DNA of 64,000 nucleotides from Thermoguttaceae bacterium (GTDB lineage: Bacteria; Planctomycetota; Planctomycetia; Pirellulales; Thermoguttaceae), in NCBI GenBank assembly GCA_017405595.1, contig JAFRAC010000026.1, positions 215,558-279,557 of the forward strand. The letters are read 5' to 3'. Each line of letters begins with the position of its first letter. Position 1 is the first letter of the stretch. The notes beneath the pieces are model-generated. The model had not been told where the DNA came from, searched no databases, and saw only the letters and a list, made by a program, of their open reading frames with translations. The position numbers and the translations under genes are program-made. This document shows positions 56,480 through 64,000 of the stretch, one piece after another.

Positions 56480-58399
56480 CTATTGGGCGTCGGCAATTCC
56501 GTCGAGGCGGACCTCGAGGTCGGCGACCGACATCACGTTCGGCAGCAGCATCTGCCCCTGTCCGTCAAGAACGATCATCACCGGAGCGTTCTGCAGGCCG
56601 AGCTTCACCGCCGTCGGGCTGTTCATCTCGTCGGGAGCGTTCCCCGGCACAAAGACGTTCTTCCACGGCATCGAACCGACCATTTTGAGCATCTCCTGGA
56701 CGTTTTCGGCATGCTCGTCGAGCGAAATGCCGATCACGTTCACGTCGCCCCGTTCGGCGATCCTCTTCATCAGGCTGAAATCGTCCTGATTATAGTTCCA
56801 CGACGCCCAGCAGAAAAGAACGGTCGTCTTGCCGGTCGCCAGCGAACCGACCGGAGCGCCGTCGGTCGTCTTCCAGTCGGCGGGAAGAGGATAGGCTTTC
56901 CCGACCGAAGTGAGACGCTGTACCGCCGCGGCGGCCTTCTGGCCGATCGCCTCTTTCGGGAAATCCTGCGCAACACTTGTGTAATAATTGACCGCGCCGT
57001 CGTTCTCCTGGACATACTCCTGATCGAGCGCCAGCGTCATGAGCGCTTCGGCGGCCGCTTCGGTGCGCGGATACTCGTCGACAAAGGCGAGAAGATTCTC
57101 TTTGTACTCGTCGCCGGCGTTCATCTTGTCGCCGTCGCGTGTGTTGCTGTCGGCCAGAATGGCGTAATAACTTCCGCCGATCTGACGCAGGCGCACGAAA
57201 GCGGCCAGTTCGCGGTTGTTCCCCTCTTTCTTGAGAATGTCGTACAGCCCCTCAAGCTTCTTCGCGCCGTCGGGATAGTTCCCCGACCGGATCTGGGTCA
57301 TCAGGAAGTTGGCGCTGGCGCGGATGAAGTTGTCCCGCTCCTGCGGGAGTTTCATCGCGATTTCCATGTAGAGGTTGAAGATTTCGTCGCACTTGGCGGC
57401 AACCTGGTCGGGCGGAGTTTGTTCGAGTTCGGTCTCAGCCTGCAGAAGGCGGTCGGCCCACTCGGAATAGTCCCCTTCTTCTTCCGAGATGCCGCTTCCC
57501 CCTTCACCCCCCGTGATCGGGAAGAAGACGGAACTGACCGAAACCTGGCCGCTGTCGCTGCCGAACGGCTCGCCCGCCGGAAGCCCGACGACTTTCCAGA
57601 CGTCGCCGATCTTGACCATGTCGCCGATCGTAATCTGATGGCTGCGCGAACCGCCTTCGGCCGCCTGCATCATCACCACCCCCGAATTGAAGTAGATCGG
57701 CAGGTCGGTGTTCAGACCGTTCTTTCCGCGGGGCATTAAACCGGGATGATTCCCGTTGAACGCGCCCCACTCAATATCCCTCGGCAGGTTCAGGCTGGCG
57801 GCAAGGGAACTGAAGCCGGAATCGACGGAACCGGCCTGGCGGTTCAGCTCGTCGGCAATCGGACCGGTAATTCCGAGACCGGCGACATCTTCCGGGGTGA
57901 GGGCGACCGCCTTGTAACGCGCCAGATCGCCGGTCGCCAGCGCTTTGACCACTTCGGCCGAAACTTCTTCGGGAGAGATCGAAACCCACGTTGTGCCGGA
58001 CGGCGAACGGCGGCCGATCCGCATACCGGCGTCGCCGAGCCAGCGGCATTCGCCGGTGATCAGATTATCGCGAAAAACCTCGACCCCGTTATGGAAGTAG
58101 CGGATTTCCTCAACTTTGTTCTCTTTACTCGCGCCCGACGCCTGACGGCAGATCACCCGAAGGGGAGTCGTTCCGTCGGGACCGTAGAGCCATTTCCCCT
58201 TGTATCCCCCTTCATCGAAAGGCGCGACCTTGCACTTCGCGATCTCGTCGGCGGCGGGAGTATCGACCGTGACATCGGGCTGGGAAGGTTTCTGCTTTAA
58301 GATCTGTTCCGGGGTCTGGGCATAAAGTCCCGCCGAAAGCAGAAGGATTCCGAGGACCGGAAAATAAGGACGGAATGATGTGAAGAAACGGTTTTTCAT
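56480..58399 (-). CDS. secreted TlpA-like thioredoxin-fold protein lacking the CxxC motif
   Basis: 639 residues, signal peptide (about 1-27). The middle is helical repeat-like (TPR-type, about 320-490: YMEIAMKLPQERDNFIRASANFL). The C-terminal domain (about 500-635) has the TlpA layout TTVLFCWASWNYNQDDFSLMKRIAER and VNVIGISLDEHAENVQEML and NAPVMIVLDGQGQ. Where thioredoxin-like proteins carry WCxxC, this protein has WNYNQ, so the redox cysteines are gone. It may be a structural or binding derivative. No thiol role is supported. Confidence 0.8.
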   Translation of the reverse strand: MKNRFFTSFRPYFPVLGILLLSAGLYAQTPEQILKQKPSQPDVTVDTPAADEIAKCKVAPFDEGGYKGKWLYGPDGTTPLRVICRQASGASKENKVEEIRYFHNGVEVFRDNLITGECRWLGDAGMRIGRRSPSGTTWVSISPEEVSAEVVKALATGDLARYKAVALTPEDVAGLGITGPIADELNRQAGSVDSGFSSLAASLNLPRDIEWGAFNGNHPGLMPRGKNGLNTDLPIYFNSGVVMMQAAEGGSRSHQITIGDMVKIGDVWKVVGLPAGEPFGSDSGQVSVSSVFFPITGGEGGSGISEEEGDYSEWADRLLQAETELEQTPPDQVAAKCDEIFNLYMEIAMKLPQERDNFIRASANFLMTQIRSGNYPDGAKKLEGLYDILKKEGNNRELAAFVRLRQIGGSYYAILADSNTRDGDKMNAGDEYKENLLAFVDEYPRTEAAAEALMTLALDQEYVQENDGAVNYYTSVAQDFPKEAIGQKAAAAVQRLTSVGKAYPLPADWKTTDGAPVGSLATGKTTVLFCWASWNYNQDDFSLMKRIAERGDVNVIGISLDEHAENVQEMLKMVGSMPWKNVFVPGNAPDEMNSPTAVKLGLQNAPVMIVLDGQGQMLLPNVMSVADLEVRLDGIADAQ

Positions 58400-58531
58400 A
58401 TAGATCCCCTACTCTCTTTTTCGATCGTAAGCGCGGCACCGCATCCATGCAGCAGCCGCGGGGGATTATCGCCCATTTCGGCCCCGGCTGTCAAGACGGA
58501 TTTGCGAACAAGAGGGAAATAGTCAAAATAG

Positions 58532-58574
58532 AAAAAATAAAAACTGCCGCGCGGCCGAAGAGACCGCGCGGCAG
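58532..58574 (-). terminator. terminator of the cysteine-rich secreted protein gene
   Basis: Perfect 11-bp stem (58544-58554 with 58564-58574) followed on the minus strand by an AT-rich T tract (TTTTTATTTTTTC), 26 bases after the stop codon at 58600. Confidence 0.85.
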
Positions 58575-58599
58575 GAAAGGAACTCAAGGGGAAAGAGAG

Positions 58600-59421
58600 C
58601 TAACGGGCCTGGCGGGCCTGTCGGGCGCTCGCCGCAGCAACGCGGCGGGCATTGCGGGAAGCCTGGGCCGGAGTCGGGTTCATCATCCGCGGCGCCGGCG
58701 CGCCGATCATGACCTGTTCGTTCAGCATGAAGCTTTCGCCGTTCTGAACCTGCGGCGCCTGGCGGCGGGCGGCCTTCTTCTGGCCAATGGTTTCGACCTT
58801 GTCGAATTTGACGTAATCATTCTTTTCCGCGACGGGGCCGCTGGTCAGGCTCGGATTGGCTTTCGAGGCCCGGCGCGGAGCGGTTTCGGCATACTGATAC
58901 TCGGACGCGGCCGCCTGCTGATTCGAGGAATAGTAACCGTTGGCGGAATAGTAGCCCTGATAGCCGTAGTAGGGGTTTCCGCAGCCGCCGCAGTCGCCGA
59001 CATAGTTGCCGCACATGTCGCACGGGTCACTGTAGCATTCCTGAACCGGGGGAGCGCACCCGCAATCGGCATAGGTGCCGCAGCAGAAGAGGCTGGCGAC
59101 CCAGTGAACCGGAGTCAGGACGATCTGAACGGCCTCGGAAATGATGCAGCCGATCCCGGCAAAGAGCCCGCCGCAGCAGTAACCGCCGTAGCAGCCGACA
59201 TTGCAGGCGTCATAACACCCGTCGTCGCCGTAGCAGCTCACCCCGCCGTAAGCGCCGCAGGCCGGAGCGCAGCTCGGTTCGCAGCTCGGCGCGCACCCGG
59301 GAGCGCAGCTGATCTCGCCCGACTCGTAACAGCCGGCGTAAGTTTGGGCCTGAGCCGATTGGGCAATCCCCCAGCAGAGAAGGGCTGCCGCCAACATTGC
59401 AAACGAAAGTCTGAGTTTCAT
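58600..59421 (-). CDS. secreted cysteine-rich protein, possible cell-envelope component
   Basis: 273 residues. Signal peptide MKLRLSFAMLAAALLCWGIAQSAQA. The mature N-terminal half holds 22 cysteines within about 130 residues, in short repeats such as CAPGCAPSCEPSCAPAC and GCYGGYCCGG, interrupted by one hydrophobic segment (LFAGIGCIISEAVQIVLTPVHWV). The C-terminal half is Ala/Gln/Arg rich with a basic tail ending ASARQARQAR. Planctomycetes build protein walls rich in disulfides; this protein would fit but the family is not established here. Good ribosome-binding site and strong terminator suggest high expression. Confidence 0.75.
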   Translation of the reverse strand: MKLRLSFAMLAAALLCWGIAQSAQAQTYAGCYESGEISCAPGCAPSCEPSCAPACGAYGGVSCYGDDGCYDACNVGCYGGYCCGGLFAGIGCIISEAVQIVLTPVHWVASLFCCGTYADCGCAPPVQECYSDPCDMCGNYVGDCGGCGNPYYGYQGYYSANGYYSSNQQAAASEYQYAETAPRRASKANPSLTSGPVAEKNDYVKFDKVETIGQKKAARRQAPQVQNGESFMLNEQVMIGAPAPRMMNPTPAQASRNARRVAAASARQARQAR

Positions 59422-59574
59422 GTTAAGTCTCCCTTTGAACTATGTTCCTTTAAGATTGATTCCCTTTACTTTCACGGTTTGGCATACGGATTCCGGGGGA
59501 ATCCTTTTTTCCTTGGAACATCTATCGACGAATCAAAACCCGAAAATTCAGCAAAAAGCGGATAATCGGAAAAT

Positions 59575-59636
59575 TTTAACATTTTTTCAGATCCCGCTTC
59601 CCGGAGATCCCCGCCCGTGCGGAAATGTTAAAATGG
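59575..59636. repeat. separated 12-bp inverted repeat
   Basis: ATTTTAACATTT (59575-59586) and its exact reverse complement (59625-59636), 38 bases apart, in a divergent intergenic region. Could be a paired regulator-binding site for the Cys-rich gene or for lutB, or a folded leader. Confidence 0.6.
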
Positions 59637-59740
59637 ATAAAAGACCGTCTGAAAACAGGGGGTCAAAAACGGGTCCCTTCCGGGAGGCGGAAAACGGGAT
59701 GCGAGCCGGAAAATCAAGGGGGGAAAGGGGCGAAACGCTC

Positions 59741-59769
59741 TTGACATATCCCCCTCTTCGTTAGAAAAT
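59741..59769 (+). promoter_or_regulatory. promoter for lutB
   Basis: Perfect TTGACA (59741-59746), 17-base spacer, GAAAAT (59764-59769). About 60 bases before ATG 59829. Confidence 0.6.
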
Positions 59770-59828
59770 GGGAATTGTCCGGAGCCGAGTCAGATTTCAC
59801 GGCAGCATCCCCTTTTTGGAGAAAACAG

Positions 59829-61229
59829 ATGGAGAGTTCTCATACCGGTGCGGCTTTTCTCAAAGCTGAAACGAAACAACTTGCCGAACCGAAGCCGAAT
59901 CAGGCTCTGATCGACGCAATGACCAAAAGTATCGATGTCAGTCTCGAAACCTGTTGGTCGATCCCCGACTGGCCCAAGTGGCGCGATGCCGCCCACGATG
60001 TCAAAGCGTACACCCTTGCCAATCTCGAAACGCTTTTGGCGCAATTCGCCGACAATCTCGAAGCGAAAGGGGTCAAGGTCCTCTGGGCACGCGACGCCGA
60101 AGACGCCAACAACATTGTTCTGGATATCGCCAAACAGAACAATGTCAAAACGGTCGTCAAAGGGAAGTCGATGGTTTCGGAAGAGATGGAGCTGAACAAG
60201 GCGTTCGCTTCGATCGGGGTCAAAGCTCTCGAAACCGACCTGGGCGAGTTTATCGTTCAGCTCACCGAAAAGCGCCCGACGCACATCGTCACACCGGCAA
60301 CCCACCTGAGCGCGAAAGAGGTCGGCGACGTCTTCCATCAGAAGCTGGGGGTTCCCTTCACCGAACAGCACGAAGAGCTGACGATGATCGCGCGGCACAA
60401 GCTGCGCGAAGAGTTCATCTCGGCCGACATGGGGATCAGCGGAATCAACATTGCGATGGCTTCGACCGGAACCTTCTGCCTCGTCGAAAACGAGGGGAAC
60501 ATCGGGCTTTCGACCACCGCGCCGAAAATTCACGTCGCGCTCATGGGAATCGAAAAACTGATCCCCGGGCCGGAATACCTTCCCCTCTTTCTGAACATGC
60601 TCCCCCGAATGGGAACCGGCCAGAAGCTCACTTCCTACACACACATTTTCAACGGGCCGACCGAAGGCCGCAAGCTGTACGTTGTCATCATCGACAACGG
60701 CCGCACGCGCGCCCTCGCCTCGCCGAAACACCGCAAAGTCCTCCACTGCATCCGCTGCGGCGGCTGTATGGCGCGCTGCCCGGTCTACCGGCAGGTCGGC
60801 GGCTGGGCGTACGGCTGGGTTTATCCCGGTCCGCTCGGCGTTGTCCTGACCCCGCAGCTGCTCGGTTTCGAAAAGGCGGGGAAACTCCCGTTTGCCTCTT
60901 CCCTCTGCGGCGCCTGCTCGCAGATCTGTCCGGTCAAGGTTGACCTTGCCCATCAAATCGTCCGGTCCCGTTCCGAGTCGATCGAATCCCCTTCGTCCCC
61001 GGCTCATTCGATTGCCGAACGGCTGATGTGGACCGGCTTCGTCTGGATGATGCGCAAACGGTGGCGGTACAACCTGGCGATGCGCTTTGTGAAGGTCGGC
61101 GCGCGTTTCGCTCCCTTCCTCCCCTACCATCCGTGGCTGATGGGGCGCTGGACCCGCGGCCGCGCCATTCCCGCCGCGCAAAAAGAGGGTTCCTTCGGCC
61201 GGTGGTGGAAGAAGAACCATAAGGGCTGA
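59829..61229 (+). CDS. lutB: lactate utilization protein B (iron-sulfur, LutB family)
   Basis: 466 residues from ATG 59829 (GGAG upstream). LutB/YkgF is the iron-sulfur subunit of the L-lactate oxidising LutABC complex. The N-terminal LUD domain has VVKGKSMVSEEMELN, the middle ITGADMGISGINIA-like ADMGISGINIAMASTG, and the C-terminal two 4Fe-4S motifs CIRCGGCMARCP and CGACSQICP. LutA and LutC are not in the window, so the complex must be completed elsewhere or this protein serves another electron-transfer role. The next gene (cdsA-like) is 17 bp away. Confidence 0.9.
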   Translation: MESSHTGAAFLKAETKQLAEPKPNQALIDAMTKSIDVSLETCWSIPDWPKWRDAAHDVKAYTLANLETLLAQFADNLEAKGVKVLWARDAEDANNIVLDIAKQNNVKTVVKGKSMVSEEMELNKAFASIGVKALETDLGEFIVQLTEKRPTHIVTPATHLSAKEVGDVFHQKLGVPFTEQHEELTMIARHKLREEFISADMGISGINIAMASTGTFCLVENEGNIGLSTTAPKIHVALMGIEKLIPGPEYLPLFLNMLPRMGTGQKLTSYTHIFNGPTEGRKLYVVIIDNGRTRALASPKHRKVLHCIRCGGCMARCPVYRQVGGWAYGWVYPGPLGVVLTPQLLGFEKAGKLPFASSLCGACSQICPVKVDLAHQIVRSRSESIESPSSPAHSIAERLMWTGFVWMMRKRWRYNLAMRFVKVGARFAPFLPYHPWLMGRWTRGRAIPAAQKEGSFGRWWKKNHKG

Positions 61230-61246
61230 ATCATAAGGGAAAGAGT

Positions 61247-62458
61247 ATGACTCCACGCACGTTAATCCTGATCAGCGGAATCTTTCTTTTCCTGATCGCG
61301 GGAACAGTCCTGGTCTTCGTTCTCCGAAAGAAAAACGAAGAATCGAAAAAAAACGGCGCGCTCCGGTTCGACCCCTCGATCCTCGAAATGTTCTGGAACC
61401 GGCTTCAGGCGTGGTGGGTCTTTTTCGGGCTTCTGGCGTGTGCGGTCATTCTCGGCACGGTCGCCACGACCCTCTTTTTCTTCTTTCTTTCGTTCTGGGC
61501 GCTGCGCGAGTATATCACGCTCACCCCGACGAAAGCCGCCGATCACGGGATGCTCTTCTTCCTCTACTTCATCTGGACTCCCCTGCAGTTCCTTTTGGTC
61601 GGTGTGAACGATGAATGGTTCGCCAACGTTTTCAGCATCAGCAGTTATCAGGTCTATTCGGTGATGATCCCGGTCTACGCGTTCCTCATCCTTCCCGCCG
61701 GAATCGCGATTTCCGGAGATAAAGAGCGCTTTCTCGAACGGGTCGCCAAAATTCAGGTGGGCCTGATGATCTGCGTCTATTCGCTCAGTTTCGCCCCCGC
61801 GATTCTGACGACGACGATGCACGAAAGCGCCGATACTACCGTGACCCCGGCGATTTTCGACGGAGGTGTCGAAGACAAGGTTCTCGCCCCCCTCTCGCAG
61901 ATTATCGAGGGAGTGCAGAACGAGTCTGGCGATGCCGAAACCGCCAGTGCCGAAGAGAGCGAACCGGAAAAAACGAAAGCCGAAACCTTACACGATCTTC
62001 TGCACGAGAAGCCGATCCGCAAACGGATGACTTCCGAACATATCAGCCTTCTCTTCTCCTTCATCTTCATCGTGCAGATGAGCGACCTGTTCCAGTATCT
62101 CTGGTCGCAGTTCTTCCGGCGCGGGGTGATCTCCCCTAAGATCAATCAGACAAAAACCTGGGGAGGTGTTTTAGCAGGTTCGCTGACGACATCGCTCCTC
62201 TCGATGGCACTCTGGTATTTCATTCCGCTCCCCAAATGGTGGCAGCCCCTGGTCATCGGTTTCGTCGTCTCCTGGATGGGGTTCGCCGGAAGCATCACCC
62301 TCAGCGCCATCAAACGGGAACGGGACGTTCCGGGTTACGGGCATCTGGTCGAAGGGCACAACGGCATCCTCGACCGGATCGACTCGCTCTGTTTCGCCGC
62401 TCCGGTCTACTTCCACCTCGTCTGGATATTCCTTCATCTGGAAATCCGCCCGTTCTGA
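61247..62458 (+). CDS. cdsA: phosphatidate cytidylyltransferase family protein (CdsA-like)
   Basis: 403 residues, longer than E. coli CdsA (285). It makes CDP-diacylglycerol from phosphatidate and CTP at the membrane. Eight or so hydrophobic segments, and the C-terminal family signature SAIKRERDVPGYGHLVEGHNGILDRIDSL, where the final HNGILDRIDS is diagnostic. There is an extra acidic loop at about 200-250 (AETASAEESEPEKTKAE). Placed after lutB without a shared pathway. PlsC at the left edge of the window makes its substrate. Confidence 0.85.
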   Translation: MTPRTLILISGIFLFLIAGTVLVFVLRKKNEESKKNGALRFDPSILEMFWNRLQAWWVFFGLLACAVILGTVATTLFFFFLSFWALREYITLTPTKAADHGMLFFLYFIWTPLQFLLVGVNDEWFANVFSISSYQVYSVMIPVYAFLILPAGIAISGDKERFLERVAKIQVGLMICVYSLSFAPAILTTTMHESADTTVTPAIFDGGVEDKVLAPLSQIIEGVQNESGDAETASAEESEPEKTKAETLHDLLHEKPIRKRMTSEHISLLFSFIFIVQMSDLFQYLWSQFFRRGVISPKINQTKTWGGVLAGSLTTSLLSMALWYFIPLPKWWQPLVIGFVVSWMGFAGSITLSAIKRERDVPGYGHLVEGHNGILDRIDSLCFAAPVYFHLVWIFLHLEIRPF

Positions 62459-62565
62459 CCCGGAGTACGCCTTTCTCCGGTTTTGCCGGAACGGAACACG
62501 GCCGCGCTCAATACAGACAGGAATACCGAAAAGCGCCGCGGCCCGATTCGTCCTTCCCGGCGGAC

Positions 62566-63834
62566 TTACTCTTTTTGCCGCGCGCCGGGGCCTGTTCCTG
62601 TCCGGATCACTTTACGCAGATCCCGTCTGAGAATCGGCCCGGCCTGAAACCGCGAATCGTCGGAAACCGCGGGATTATCCCCCAAAAGAAAATACTCATC
62701 ATCGGCAAGCCGCCTGGGGGGAAGATTTCCGTAGCCGATATCCCGCCGAAAGCGGATTTTTTCCGATGGCAGGCGGAACAGATCCGCATCTTCGGTCAGG
62801 AAGAGAAACGGACATGTCACCGGCAGATTTACCTCCGAAACCGGGGGGTTCGGAACGGAGATCAGGATTTCCCCCTCCGCCGAAAGGGTCAAAAAACCGT
62901 CGGTACACGAAAGGGTGAAAACCGGCCCGGAATCTGTCCGGGGAACCAGGAAACGCTCCGCCGCGCCGAAATCGCCGGCGGTCAGGCTGAAGATTCTTTC
63001 CGGTTCCTCTGCGGGAAGAGAAACGCGCCGCAGGAGAAAATGATCCTCTTCTTTTTCCAAAAGCCAGGCGCGGTCACCCTGGTTCACAATCAGGGAACTC
63101 CCGTCCAGGAGAAACGCCGGAAAAGTGATCCGGTAATCGTTCACAAAATCGGTATGGGCGGGATTTTCCAAAGAGGGATACCGCCGTAAAAGGTTGGTTA
63201 CCGGCGCCGGCTGACGCTGCGGCGGCTCCGGTTCGGAATCGAAAACGGGCCGGGGAAGAGTATTAAAAAAGAGAATTCGGTCCGGAACCTCTTCCCAGGT
63301 CAGTTCGAGATCAGGATTCGACCAGGACTGGTCCGGTTTCGGTACCGGCTCGCCGTTAATCAACACGGTTCCCCGCCGGAGCCCGATTGTTTCGCCCGGA
63401 AGCCCGACAACCCGCTTCACGGCGAAAGAACCGTCGGCCCGGCGATAGACCGCCAGATCCCACCGCTCCGTTTCACGGGGCCGGAACCGCGAAAAGAAAA
63501 CGAAATCGCCGCGGTAAGAAAGACCCGTCGCGGCGGGAACCTCTGTACAGCCGCATCGGGGGCAGGAGCAAAAACGGAGATCTCTCGTTTTGAGATCCGG
63601 GTCGGGTCCGTCAACCGTAACGAAAAACGGGCTGCCGCAGTTCGGGCAGCTCAATCTCATATGGGGTCCCCAAAGGGTCGGTTCCATCGAGGAGCTGATG
63701 ACCCGCAGCCGGACCGGGCGGACAAAACAAAAAGCGGCCGCAAAAAGCGCGGCAAGGGAAAGGGCGGTCAGGAGGGAAACAAAAAGTTTTTTCGCAATAC
63801 CGCTTCGCGGCGGGAAAAGGAAACAGATCTTCAT
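62566..63834 (-). CDS. lepB: signal peptidase I with zinc-ribbon insertion
   Basis: 422 residues. One N-terminal membrane helix (about 18-38); catalytic Ser49 in SSSMEPTL and the general-base Lys140 in AVKRVVGLPGETIGL identify an S26 signal peptidase that cleaves Sec leaders. Box E is ADDEYFLLGDNPAVSDDSRF. Between the serine and lysine boxes lie CPNC (63-66) and CSCPRCGC (89-96), a zinc-ribbon insertion. A further insert of about 150 residues (170-330) precedes box E. A clear, plausible but unusual leader peptidase, as found in planctomycetes. Confidence 0.85.
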   Translation of the reverse strand: MKICFLFPPRSGIAKKLFVSLLTALSLAALFAAAFCFVRPVRLRVISSSMEPTLWGPHMRLSCPNCGSPFFVTVDGPDPDLKTRDLRFCSCPRCGCTEVPAATGLSYRGDFVFFSRFRPRETERWDLAVYRRADGSFAVKRVVGLPGETIGLRRGTVLINGEPVPKPDQSWSNPDLELTWEEVPDRILFFNTLPRPVFDSEPEPPQRQPAPVTNLLRRYPSLENPAHTDFVNDYRITFPAFLLDGSSLIVNQGDRAWLLEKEEDHFLLRRVSLPAEEPERIFSLTAGDFGAAERFLVPRTDSGPVFTLSCTDGFLTLSAEGEILISVPNPPVSEVNLPVTCPFLFLTEDADLFRLPSEKIRFRRDIGYGNLPPRRLADDEYFLLGDNPAVSDDSRFQAGPILRRDLRKVIRTGTGPGARQKE

Positions 63835-63852
63835 GAATCAATCTTACCGTAC

Positions 63853-63891
63853 AAAAGGCAAGGCTCCAAGAGGATTACCTCTTGGAGCCTT
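63853..63891 (-). terminator. terminator after the 5S rRNA gene
   Basis: Perfect 14-bp stem (63860-63873 with 63878-63891), tetraloop, then a T-rich tract on the minus strand (GCCTTTTGT). It directly follows the 5S rRNA. Confidence 0.9.
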
Positions 63892-63892
63892 A

Positions 63893-64000
63893 GAAACCGG
63901 CAATACCTACTTTCGCAGTTTTTCTACTATCATCGGCTCCGAAAGCTTAACTACTGTATTCGGGATGGGAACAGGTGGGACCTTTCGGATATGGTTACCG
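63893..64000 (-). rRNA. rrf: 5S ribosomal RNA (partial; 5' end beyond the window)
   Basis: The minus strand holds the conserved 5S helices GGTCCCACCTGTTCCCATCC (starting near 63980), CGAATACAGTAGTTAAG and GAGCCGATGATAGT, and the 3' GCGAAAGTAGGTATTGCCGG. About 108 bases are visible; the first few bases of the gene lie past 64000. It is probably the end of an rRNA operon on the minus strand. The exact 3' boundary (63893-63898) is estimated. Confidence 0.9.

Larger units (their letters stand above)
59422..59828. other. divergent intergenic region between the Cys-rich gene and lutB
   Basis: 407 bases. Contains a 12-bp perfect inverted repeat (59575-59586 with 59625-59636) around a GC-rich spacer, and a clear promoter for lutB at 59741-59769. 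A short AT-rich patch near 59570-59600 may serve the Cys-rich gene. No gene is supported. Confidence 0.5.

Overview
The window looks like chromosomal DNA from an anaerobic, carbohydrate-fermenting member of the Planctomycetota. This is inferred from gene content, since no phylogenetic marker could be searched. Supporting signs are a secreted protein with the planctomycete-type N-terminal LEERQLLA motif followed by dockerin-like calcium loops, two DUF4838 glycosidase-like proteins, a zinc-ribbon signal peptidase, a cysteine-rich secreted protein, zinc-ribbon membrane proteins, and very long runs of Na+-pump, hydrogenase-maturation and fermentation genes. No phage, integrase, transposase, CRISPR array or tRNA was seen; the only RNA gene is a partial 5S rRNA at the right edge.

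Layout: 1-4709 (minus strand) is a probable operon of AI-2E-type permease, PfkB kinase, PfkA, a zinc-ribbon membrane protein and PlsC (cut by the window edge). 4878-11055 (minus) is a complete nqrABCDEF operon closed by a strong terminator. 11350-17509 holds RtcB ligase, a divergent secreted sialidase-like protein and a 942-residue LEERQLLA/dockerin protein. 17510-26882 holds a secreted metallophosphoesterase and then a long minus-strand gene train: btaA, btaB (frameshifted in a nine-base homopolymer), a sugar-nucleotide epimerase, argC, prfB, queC and a deoxyribosyltransferase-like gene, with an NtrC-type regulator upstream.

27109-31158 carries two tandem DUF4838 genes that share a nearly identical 375-bp block. 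Then come two paralogous small membrane proteins, hydF, a coiled-coil secreted protein, hemL, a DUF11 repeat protein, a UvrD/PcrA helicase and a proline-rich hypothetical. 41695-47644 (plus) has fucU, hemG/hemY, a YfcE-like phosphoesterase, trmL, a CBM9-like protein and an ADP-forming acetyl-CoA synthetase with clear promoter and terminator. 47900-49151 encodes three small membrane proteins.

49175-59421 is mainly minus strand: a DUF445 protein, a topoisomerase VI A subunit without its B partner, an LRR lipoprotein, a DUF167 protein overlapping a prepilin peptidase, a GNAT protein, a Nudix protein, a TlpA-like protein lacking its CxxC, and a Cys-rich secreted protein. 59829-62458 (plus) has lutB and a cdsA-like gene; 62566-63834 is signal peptidase I; a terminator and the 5S rRNA close the window.

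Physiologically, phosphofructokinase, Na+-NQR, HydF and ADP-forming acetyl-CoA synthetase fit sugar fermentation to acetate and H2 with a sodium gradient. PlsC, CdsA and BtaA/BtaB point to glycerophospholipid plus betaine-lipid membranes. The most unusual items are the stand-alone Top6A, the homopolymer-broken btaB in an otherwise coupled operon, and the mosaic DUF4838 pair.
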